A DNA stretch of 64,000 nt from Arachnopeziza araneosa (Eukaryota; Ascomycota; Leotiomycetes; Helotiales; Arachnopezizaceae). The DNA lies in the NCBI GenBank assembly GCA_003988855.1, contig QYAI01000071.1:1-64000 (forward strand), in the 5' to 3' direction. Position numbers and translations under genes: made by a program. The notes under the pieces are model-generated. The model did not search any database, had not been told where the DNA came from, and was given only the letters and a program-made list of their open reading frames with translations. Numbering within the stretch: the first letter of the stretch is position 1; every line of letters begins with the position of its first letter. Below, in pieces: positions 55,632 through 64,000 of the stretch.

Positions 55632-58202
55632 ATGGACAAGCAAGAGAGTATTCCCAAGGAGCCTGGGGCCGAAAAGACCTTGGGGGATGTGTCGAAGAAG
55701 ACGATATTAAACTTGGGAGCTTCTCGGATTGCCCCGCTCAATTTCGACGTACAGGAGATGCGCTTTCTTGTTCTTGCTCCTCATCACGGAAACATCGACA
55801 GCGAGCTCGAGTGCGGCCTGTCATACGAAGCGCTCCCAGAGTGTCGACCATACACTGCAGTAATAAACACCCGCGGGAACCCCATCCATCATGCCACCAT
55901 CTCCATCGATGGCAAGGGCGTGCCGACGTCTCGGAATATCCCAACCTTTCTGAATCACGTCAGAGCGAGGGACCATCATCTCCGATTATGGTTCCGGGAT
56001 CTCTGTTTGGACGCTACCAACCCCGAGGAGAGATCTCGGTACTGGAATCCGGCGTGGATGGCTGAGATGAACGAGCGTGCTGAGAAGATCATCGACCTCA
56101 GCGAGGTGATGGCGGGATTATGGGACGAGGGCAAACTTCCCAGGCTGTTTCTCCCGGTGGAGAGGGACTGGAACAGACAGAGAGATGCTAAGGAATGGAC
56201 GAGAGGACCTACGCATCACCCTGCGTCTCTTGCTGCCCAGATGTCTGCGGGCCTCCCTCCCATCCCGCACGAATATCTCCCTCTCGACTATGTGATGGAT
56301 GAGTTCCGAATCTTCCAACTCTGGCAGTCGGGAACCCCATCCGCTCCATTGGAATCGCAACTGTCGTACACACCAATGCACGCCAACATCCCCTATACCT
56401 GCCTGTCGTACACGTGGGGCGTGGAGGCGGCGACGGAAGCGATCTTGTTAAACGGCCAGACATTCCTGATCAGGAAGAATCTGGACACTTTTCTGCGGAC
56501 GGTCCGGAGAGCGGGGGCCAAGTTTGCCATCTGGATCGATGCGATATGCATTGACCAAGGGAGCATCTCGGAGCGTAACCGTCAACTGCCGCGCATGCTT
56601 GAGATATACGCGGCTGCTGATACCGTCGTGAGTTGGGTGGGCGAACCCGACGAGGCTAGCGAGATGGCGTTTGATCTGATCCACGATCTGCAAAAAGATC
56701 CTGTCCTGAGGAGGAATGCAGATTCTTCATGGGATATCAAGGACAGCGAGAACCTCCCTCGCCGTTTGGCAGCTCTGTATCGCTTTCTCCTAAGACCGTA
56801 TTTCAGACGGATTTGGGTCATCCAAGAGCTTGCTGTTAGCTCATCGCCGGTACTGTTCTGCGGGAAACGATATATCTTGTGGCGTCAGTTGGATAAGGCT
56901 GCATACCATCTGATTGATATCCTTCATAGGGATGCCTCAATGCCTGCCAAGATGATGGCAACCGATCCGCTCCTGGAGAGTATCGACGATCGCGCCATCT
57001 CCTTCGTCCGACGCCTGTTTTATTTCAGGCATCTCGAAGGTCGTGGGGCGAATGGGATTCTCCTAACCGGTGGCGATCCTCAGTGGCTGCGGATGGGAGA
57101 CCAAACACCGGGTATTCTTGATATCGCGGTCCTTGGCCGTGATTTTGAGAGCACCTCGCCATACGACAAGATCTTTGCTCTCTGGAATCTCGCCCGTGAT
57201 ACAGACGGGATGGATTTCAAGATGGACTACTCGAAATCCCTGTCGCAGACCTATACGGATTTTGTCGTCGCCGAAGCAGAACACAAGGGCAGTCTTGATG
57301 TCATATGCGCGGCAGAACCCATGAGAAACAAAGAGCTGGATGTCCCGTCGTGGGTCCCAGATTGGAGCACTCCTTCAACAGCTAGCAGCATGATACGCCG
57401 AGAACACATACCCAACATCTTCATGGACGCAGTGAAGAATATCGGAGGTCCGATCTACCAAGCCGCCGGTAAAGGAATCACGACCACTCGTTTCACCTTT
57501 TCAGGGAACGTACTCGAATGCACGGGACTTGTTGTCGACCGAGTCAAGATTGTTGCGGATCTGAATGAGCCGTTTAGACGGGAACTCTTTGGTGAGTGGA
57601 TGGATGCAGCGTTCGCTGAAGCAGATCCCTTCCAGTGGGGTGATCCCCCCGAAGGAGAGAAGTTCATACTCGCCTTTTGGTCCATGCTGGCGGGTGATGC
57701 TCCGGGGGTGTGGGGAATCGAGGAAGTAAACGAAGGCGCACCTGAACCTGAGCACGGGGAAACGATAGCATCCGACCAAGGGAAGAAGAAGTCTATGGGA
57801 GCTATCGACTCTGGAGCCGAAGACCAACCTGCCAGCAAGGCGGCACATACCGCATTCAGGGTCATCTGCCTCAAAGAGGAAGACTGCAAGCACAAGCTCA
57901 AATACGTCAGCGCAGACGTGCACCGCCTCGTAACACGAGGGAGACGCCTCGTTATCACCCAGACAGGCCGCATCGGGCTCGCTCCCCACTGGGTCGAAGC
58001 AGGGCACGACGTCGCCATCCTGAGCAGCTGCAGCACGCCGGTCCTCCTGAGCGAGAAGAGCGACGGGACGTATGCCTTTGTGGGCAGCTGTTTTGTGCAG
58101 GGGTGGATGGAGGGAGAGTTTGTCGCGCTGGGGAATCTCGGCTGCGCGGATGAGGAGTTCTGGGCTGCGGTTGAGATGGGCGGGCGTCTTAGGATCGTGT
58201 GA
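55632..58202 (+). CDS. HET-domain protein with a second, degenerate HET-like region
   Basis: HET proteins trigger heterokaryon-incompatibility cell death or related immune-like responses in fungi. A single exon encodes 856 aa. The canonical HET domain starts at YTCLSYTWG (about 255) and includes IWIDAICIDQGSISERNRQL (300-319) and the IYAAADTVVSWVGE strand. Residues ~35-150 look like a decayed copy of the same domain: CRPYTAVINT, then TISIDGKGVPTSRNIPTFLN and LRLWFRDLCLDATNPEERSR align by eye with the HET pattern but lack the SYxWG and WIDAxCIxQ residues. The C-terminal half is typical of fungal HET proteins (VPSWVPDWS, then a variable end). The ATG at 55632 is the first in frame. A HET-like relic lies on the other strand 370 bp downstream. 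Confidence 0.88.
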   Translation: MDKQESIPKEPGAEKTLGDVSKKTILNLGASRIAPLNFDVQEMRFLVLAPHHGNIDSELECGLSYEALPECRPYTAVINTRGNPIHHATISIDGKGVPTSRNIPTFLNHVRARDHHLRLWFRDLCLDATNPEERSRYWNPAWMAEMNERAEKIIDLSEVMAGLWDEGKLPRLFLPVERDWNRQRDAKEWTRGPTHHPASLAAQMSAGLPPIPHEYLPLDYVMDEFRIFQLWQSGTPSAPLESQLSYTPMHANIPYTCLSYTWGVEAATEAILLNGQTFLIRKNLDTFLRTVRRAGAKFAIWIDAICIDQGSISERNRQLPRMLEIYAAADTVVSWVGEPDEASEMAFDLIHDLQKDPVLRRNADSSWDIKDSENLPRRLAALYRFLLRPYFRRIWVIQELAVSSSPVLFCGKRYILWRQLDKAAYHLIDILHRDASMPAKMMATDPLLESIDDRAISFVRRLFYFRHLEGRGANGILLTGGDPQWLRMGDQTPGILDIAVLGRDFESTSPYDKIFALWNLARDTDGMDFKMDYSKSLSQTYTDFVVAEAEHKGSLDVICAAEPMRNKELDVPSWVPDWSTPSTASSMIRREHIPNIFMDAVKNIGGPIYQAAGKGITTTRFTFSGNVLECTGLVVDRVKIVADLNEPFRRELFGEWMDAAFAEADPFQWGDPPEGEKFILAFWSMLAGDAPGVWGIEEVNEGAPEPEHGETIASDQGKKKSMGAIDSGAEDQPASKAAHTAFRVICLKEEDCKHKLKYVSADVHRLVTRGRRLVITQTGRIGLAPHWVEAGHDVAILSSCSTPVLLSEKSDGTYAFVGSCFVQGWMEGEFVALGNLGCADEEFWAAVEMGGRLRIV

Positions 58203-58575
58203 TTGGGTTAATGTTGATAGAGGAGTAGAGAAATAATGGCCTGGACTATCTCAAAGAGAACTATTGGTTGCTTACTGGATAAGTTCTTTCTCAAGGAGCA
58301 GCTGACGCGGTTTATGAAGTGGCCCGCGTACTATCGACTTCCGCTTGAAGAAGAGGTATCAATCACACCCGCTTTAGCTTCAAATTGCAATTGAACTGCC
58401 TACCCTTCTGGCAACTGCTAATACGTGGTGTTTGTAATTGTGGGAGACCCTTCCCTGACTCAACGAGCAAGTCCAAGAATAGATATCAGATGATTTGGAT
58501 AGTCTCTTCCAAGCGCCTGAATATTTAATACCAACTTGACAAGCTGGGAGAGGGGGAAATAGTCATCTACGCTGG
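58203..58575. other. Convergent spacer
   Basis: 3'-3' spacer between the HET gene and the minus-strand pseudogene; nothing seen. Confidence 0.4.
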
Positions 58576-59453
58576 TTAAGACACGTGAGAAAATCCAATA
58601 GGGCTGTGCTCATATTCCTCCAACTCGTCCTCATCCGGCCACACGACCTTACCTGATCGTTTCAGGGTAGAGTCTGACTTCTCCTGAGAATGTGTGGCCT
58701 CTTTAAGAACAAAGGATTCTTTCCCATCCGTATATCCGTGAGACGCAACGTGCAACTGTTGGTGAATCTGATGGCCATTTTTAAATGCGAAGGTGCCGTG
58801 CCACCCCCCAGGATCCTTCACCCGTAAAACCACGTCCTTCAGGGCATTCCGTATTTGTAATTAGAATACAGGTTTTAAAGTATCCAAATTTGGAAGGCCA
58901 TTAGAGAGATCCCATCTTCCAACCAAGAAGTTGTATGCGTCCTTGATGACCTGAAGGTCAATGCCGGATAATTTAGCTTGGGGTTGAAGGATTTGATTGA
59001 TAACCATTTCCCGGGTCAAGCTTGGTCGTAATCTTAATGAGGCATTAACGATTGTAGCATCATACTGACAAAGCGCTGTTCCAAGCGAAATAAGATCATC
59101 TTTGATAGTATCTAAAGAGAGTTTAGACTCCTTTAGGACCTCGATTACATTTCCCAGAGCGGGACCCTTCGTTTCCAGTTCTACGCCGCCACCAGAAATC
59201 CGAATTATACTTGGGGACACTTGCCGTACTCCGGATCAGCAGTTAGCGATACATTTTCTAGCGTATAATGAATGGGATCATTGAAACTTTCTGGAAGAAG
59301 AATGACAAAGCGGACTTCAGAAGAGTCCGAGCTGGAAAACGGTTTGTGTGGTGAGACCACTTTGAAGAGCTCCATAAGGCTTAGAAGAGAATCTAGAGTG
59401 ATTGGAAATTGGTAATGACGATTTCGTCTATTGTAGCTGAGAGTGAGGATCAA
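58576..59453 (-). pseudogene. HET-like gene relic
   Basis: Reading leftward from 59453, PESFNDPIHYTLENVSLTAD followed by PEY resembles the entry of a HET domain (usually followed by EALSYxWG), but the frame then breaks. A second frame from 59220 continues for 119 codons (RISGGGVELETKGPALGNVI ...) to a TAA at 58861-58863, and the same frame runs on after that stop for ~95 codons (DVVLRVKDPGGWHGTF ... GKVVWPDEDELEEYE). So there is one frameshift or internal deletion and one nonsense codon, and the HET core is missing. Assignment to HET rests on the short start only. Confidence 0.5.
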
Positions 59454-60973
59454 GCCTCGCGTGTGTCGTCAGGTACGACGATGACTGATCTGACTACAGA
59501 ACGTATTCTCTTAACAAGAAACCAGCTGCCTAGCTGGCAGTTCAACATATCCACTACAAGAACATAAGCAGAAGATCGTTAATGGAATTGTATGTATATT
59601 AAGTGGAACGTGGAGCGGAAGAATAGAGGAGAGATGGGAGCGGAGCGCAAAGATGGAAAGGGAATGGCGCCAAATTTTTGTCTTGGCGCTAGCAGGGATG
59701 TGGCAACTCCCCTGCAACTTCCCAGAATCTTCACGTCATTGAAGCTGACAAACAACTTGTCAATCAAGAATACCACTTTCAATTTATCTTCGAGGTTGGA
59801 ATTTGCGCCTACTTTTGCCCTGTAATCATTGAGCCAGCCTTAGTTGACCCGACCCGGCGGAGATATCCTTAGGGTAATACAGCCATCACCAGCAATATTT
59901 TTGCAAGGCTTTTTGTTTTCGATCAACAGCACTTCACTTCACTTCATAACTTTGGCTGATATTTAGGTGTTCAATCCCGTCATTTTGCCAGGCAAATCTT
60001 CAATCGTGCAGCAGCACAACGCCCAAATTCAATAACCAAAGAGCACCAAATCTACTCCGAGTCTCCCCAGTTGTTTGATGATCTACAAAACAACTCCTCT
60101 TTTAGATGCATGGGAAAGCAGAATCCCCATGAAATCTTCGCTGTCAATGGCCTAATCACAACCTCTACAACAATATGCGAAGCGAGATCTGCAAATTTGA
60201 TGGCCACCGAGGCCACATCAATTAAAGGAAGAACTACATATTATGCGCTTACACGCATGGTAGCTTCATAGCATGGGTGGATCAAACACTCCGGAGAGCC
60301 GCAACGGGAACCTAGCCTAAGGTACTAGACTAAGTTGATGACGTTTCGGAATTTTGGTGTATTGAAGTCATCATTCAATATCTACCAGGGATACACTTTG
60401 TCGCACGATACGTATTTCATTTCAACTTGACTATAACCAGTTTGTTGCGGACTTTTTATGAGAAAGATACGCTGCTTGCAACAATGTGTTGAAGTTTACC
60501 TTTCTAGTACTGCTTCACTTGTCAATGTAGACTTAGGACTGCTAGATTTTTTGGCGGGACCACGAATCATTGTATCTCTGTTGATTTTGCAAGCTTCTTC
60601 GCAATCCCTTTAGTTATTGTGGAAATGTAGGACTTCCTTGTTATTCTACCTTGCATATATCTAACCTTGATACTTGGTCATCCCCAGTTCGTTACAGAAA
60701 TTTCTGCAACTCTTCCCAGCTAGCGTTGTATGCAGCAGAGATTTCCAAGAATCCCACGTGGACCTTTTACTCCAACCGATTGCCGACATCTCATTCTCAT
60801 TGAACAAGGAGCATATTTCCCGTTGGTGAATGGGCAGTTTCCTCAATTCTTGCTCCTCGCCTAATTTGTAATTTTATTGGTAGTTAAAATCGTATCGTCA
60901 TAGCTGTTTTCATATATAAAACAATCGTTTCCATCCGATCTTGAATTTTGGTGCTATACACATATTCTTCACA
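59454..60973. other. 1.5-kb gene-free spacer
   Basis: Short ORFs without domain similarity; the last 60 bases hold a TATATAAAA at about 60913, a good TATA box 60 bp before the Rds1-like start codon. Confidence 0.45.
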
Positions 60974-62587
60974 ATGCTTTGTAAAGTAGGCCTCGCTGCT
61001 GGCCTTGTTGCCTCTGTGGTTGCACTGCCACAACTCATCTCACAAATTTCTGATGGACAGATCCAAGCTCCTGTACCAACTTCGACTGTTTCAGAAGCAT
61101 ATGCCAGCTCGTCTCCTTTTGGCCCATACTCGTACCCCCAACAGCCTTCGTTCAACAGCGCAGCAGTTTCTTCAGTTGCAAGCATTGCTGGAATTCCCGC
61201 TTCAGAAATACCAGGAGCTACCAATGCTGTTCCACCAGTGGTCAGTAGTCAAGCCACTGGTGTCACCTCTCACGGTCCGTACTCGGGAACAGCAACAACC
61301 ACTGGAGCAATCTCCAATTCTCCAGCAGGTACTGCTATTCCGACATTGCCACCCAGTCCCACAGCATTGAAGTACAACCCCAATGGCTTGCTGAATGATC
61401 AAGAGCCTATTCCTTACCAACCTGCTGGTGGACTAGGCACAAACGGTACTGAGCCCGTCTATCGTGTGCAATCCGATTTCGATTACGAATCAGTTCTCCT
61501 TGGTCTCTATCAAGAATGGATCGAACTTGATCTCTTTCATTACATTCTCGCTACTTTCTCAGAAGATGACTTCACAGCCGCAGGCCTTACACTGTCTGAT
61601 CGCTTTCTCATTGAATTCATGGCTGACCAGGAGGTTGGCCACGCCACTCTTCTTTCAAATTTACTCGGCGGACCAGGCGGCGCTACTCCTCAGTGCACAT
61701 ATAACTACCCTTTTGAGACCGTCCACGAAGCATTTGATTTTACTCAAAAACTCACTCGTTTTGGGGAATCTGGCGTCTGGGGTTTCCAAGCTCATCTTGA
61801 CTCTCGCGAGGTCGCTCAATTGCTTGACCAATCCATCGCTACCGAAGCTCGCCAGCAGATGATTTTTCGCCAATTTTCTGGCCTATTTCCTATGCCTGTC
61901 TGGTTCGAGACTGGCATCCCGCAATCTTGGGCATGGACTTTGCTTGCGCCTTACATCTCGTCATGTCCCTCTAACTCCAAACGTCTTGCATGGCAAAATT
62001 TCCCAGCACTCACCGTTCTGAACCAACCGAACTCTGCAAGAATAAATGCCACCCAAACTGCATTCAACGAGACTACCGGATTTGGCCCTGCTGCTCCAAG
62101 TTCCGATGTACCAGAAGAAGATAGTTGTGTCGGTTACAATGTGACAGGATTCGATTGTTCCGCCTCCATCGCTCAGAACCGCTCAATTCCCCTATCCTAC
62201 CCAGGACGTGAAGTTTATCTTTCATGGGAAGATAAGGGCAAGGCAGTGGGACCCAACAACTCTTATATCACTGATACAGTTGCTGGCGCACCGGCTTTCG
62301 TCTTGTGGGTGTCACAGTTGAATATCACCTACTCCCCATTGTTAAATATTTCAGCAAGTAATGGGCTCAATTATGCAATGACCATCCAACCGGATGTGAG
62401 CACGTACGAAGGTGATCCTGCTATCAATGGTAAGTTGAATATTGCTTATTGCAGGATTATGTGCTAATGATTTGTAGGAACCATGTTCATTGCTCTCACG
62501 GATGCTGATTTGCCTTTTACGGCGTTTAATCTTAGCATGGTAAATCCTCATGTGGTTGCTGGACCATTCTTGTACCAAGCTGGATAA
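60974..62587 (+). CDS. Rds1-like secreted protein with ferritin-like domain
   Basis: Two exons (60974-62429, 62478-62587; 48-nt intron) give 521 aa. A signal peptide (MLCKVGLAAGLVASVVALP) is followed by a Ser/Ala/Pro/Thr-rich region to about residue 140 and then a ferritin-like four-helix part with carboxylate/His residues in the expected spacing: GLYQEWIELDLFHYIL and, 40 residues on, EFMADQEVGHATLLSNLL. The family is named after fission-yeast rds1, a stress-induced gene; fungal members are extracellular and their metal or activity is not established. The spliced end reads TMFIALTDADLPFTAFNLSM. A TATA box lies 60 bp upstream of the ATG. Confidence 0.87.
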
Positions 62588-62908
62588 GGATATTGGCAGA
62601 AAAAAAACAAAATCAATTCTGTGGACGTGTTGAAGTTTGGTAACCTCGCAGGATAGATCTGCTCTGGGCCAGTCGGAGGAGAGGGAAATAAATTAAATGA
62701 TAAAATTTTCTGCATATAATATATTTATCACATTAATCAGTTTATACAGTTACTCCTCTTTTTTCTTCGTGTTTGATATTCATCGCGTTTATATGGTTGC
62801 GTTGCACGTGAGGGTAAACACGCCAAGGACACGCGAGAAGAGCAAACCAGGGATCGCCAGAAATCAGGTACTTCTGTGCTGGAACCTCAACAACACGTGG
62901 ATCCAACA
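62588..62908. other. Short spacer and promoter of the ZIP gene
   Basis: AT-rich 3' end of the Rds1-like gene followed by CACGTGAGGG at about 62805, an E-box-like CACGTG. No ORF. Confidence 0.4.
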
Positions 62909-64000
62909 ATGGCTTTCATCAACTTCCGTCGAGGAGTGCTCCTTGTCACTTTTGCAGTCGCTTGTGTTTATGCAGAAAAACATGCTGCATCGATTGCTTC
63001 CATGAGCGTCCCAGAGCTCGAAGACCAGCTCCAGGTATATCCCACCTTGAAATGTTCTGGCTCATATGGCCTGCTAATTAGCCTCTAGGAATGTGCCATT
63101 GTTCAAGACCTCAATACCTACAAACTCGCAACATCTTCGCAGACCTCTTCTCTGACATCACGTATCTTCGCGGTACTGTTCCCTGGTTCGCCAGCCGTTA
63201 ACGCCCTCCTCGCGACGTTGTATATCTCTGGACCTCCGAACTTCCTCCTTGCATTATGTCCGCCAAATATCGACCCCTCGTCCCTGTCAGTGATGGTCGC
63301 ATTCGCAGTGGGCGGTTTGTTGGGAGATACACTGTTCCATCTTTTGCCAGAGATATTTCTCGGCGAAGACAGTCCTGAGCATGTGCGCTTTGTACTCGTG
63401 GAGCCAAATCGCAATCTGCTGCTGGGAGTGGCTATCATGGTTGGGTTTGTGACCTTTGTTGCTATGGATAAAGGCTTGAGGATCGCAACTGGCGGTGAAG
63501 GAGGTCATGATCATGGGCATTCGCATGATGCTGTGGAGGTGGTTAAACCAGCTGGGAGCTCTAGTGCGTTGGAAGAGTCACCTGCGAAGAGTACGAGATC
63601 GAGGAAGAAGGACGGCAGTGGCAATACCAATTCTGGGCTGGTCGCTACGAAGGAAGCAAAGGATATCAACGCTAGTGTCAAACTGGCTGGATATTTGAAT
63701 TTAATGTCAGTAGTCTGCAATTGCCTGGAAGAGATTGCTAATTCAATACAGCGCCGACTTCACCCATAACATAACCGATGGACTTGCCATGTCCGCATCC
63801 TTTTATACCTCCCCAACCATTGGTGCTACTACTACCGTTGCAGTCTTCTTCCACGAAATCCCCCACGAAGTTGGCGACTTTGCTCTGCTCATACAATCCG
63901 GGTTTTCAAAACGAGCAGCGATGGGTGCGCAATTTGTGACTGCTCTAGGAGCTTTGCTAGGTACAGTCATTGGTATTGCGGTTCAAGAATATGGTGGTAG
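62909..64000 (+). CDS. ZIP-family zinc transporter (Zip7/KE4 type), 3' end missing
   Basis: Membrane transporter moving Zn2+ into the cytosol, here probably from ER/Golgi as in the KE4/ZIP7 (LIV-1) group. Exons 62909-63034, 63089-63705 and 63752 to beyond the window; introns 54 and 46 nt; phases fit. A signal peptide (MAFINFRRGVLLVTFAVACVYA) is followed by membrane helices, a His-rich cytosolic loop (HDHGHSHD), a Ser/Lys-rich linker, then HNITDGLAMSAS and the LIV-1 signature HEIPHEVGDFALLIQSGFSK. The histidines and glutamates of helices IV and V that hold zinc are all present. The last helices lie outside the window. Confidence 0.93.

Noticed and set aside
1..64000. tRNA or rRNA genes
   Set aside because: No cloverleaf B-box or rRNA-like stretch was recognised by eye; GGGTCGAATCCC near 52530 lies within a coding region. 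A tRNAscan-type search would be needed to exclude them fully.

Overview
The window is 64 kb of a filamentous ascomycete genome (Pezizomycotina). Evidence for this: spliced genes with 42-60 nt GT..AG introns and CTAAC-type branch points, HET-domain and UstYa (DUF3328) genes, a fused CPSase/ATCase gene, and AT-rich relics whose stops look like C-to-T decay (RIP-like). Leotiomycetes is my impression only; nothing here proves it. One assembly gap of 125 N lies at 17549-17673.

Layout. 0-9.4 kb: a decayed ankyrin-repeat gene (-), an intact valyl-tRNA synthetase (+), two broken or doubtful low-complexity ORFs, then 2.2 kb without a gene. 9.4-16.3 kb: the most interesting locus. Two UstYa-family oxidase genes, a DOMON-cytochrome b561 membrane protein, a secreted precursor with 13 near-identical Kex2-bounded 16-17 residue repeats (plus one divergent repeat) and a GFA-like enzyme sit together. 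This is the layout of a fungal ribosomal-peptide (dikaritin-type RiPP) cluster, with a core I do not recognise. 16.3-20.4 kb: transposon graveyard (pogo/Fot1-like fragments in inverted orientation, a possible solo LTR, a dense GGATCC palindrome array). 20.5-22.4 kb: a broken type-B carboxylesterase.

23.7-42.1 kb is a mostly housekeeping block: FAD monooxygenase-like protein (+), dynamin-like GTPase (-), Yvc1-like TRP channel (-) and the pyrimidine enzyme URA2/pyrABCN (+). The URA2-type gene carries a 1,407-bp intron that encloses a C2H2 zinc-finger ORF, and an 81-bp tandem duplication directly at its start codon.

42-64 kb is gene-sparser: a small Cys-rich gene or fragment, a degenerate ~54-bp tandem repeat, an aspartic-protease-like gene that lost its first catalytic Asp, two divergent genes sharing a His-rich motif, a GC-rich GH6 cellulase, a HET protein with a second degenerate HET-like region, a HET-like pseudogene, an Rds1-like ferritin-fold secreted protein, and a ZIP zinc transporter cut by the window end. 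Exon structures were read by hand from splice signals and reading-frame continuity; wherever I give exon coordinates, the phases add up unless I say otherwise.
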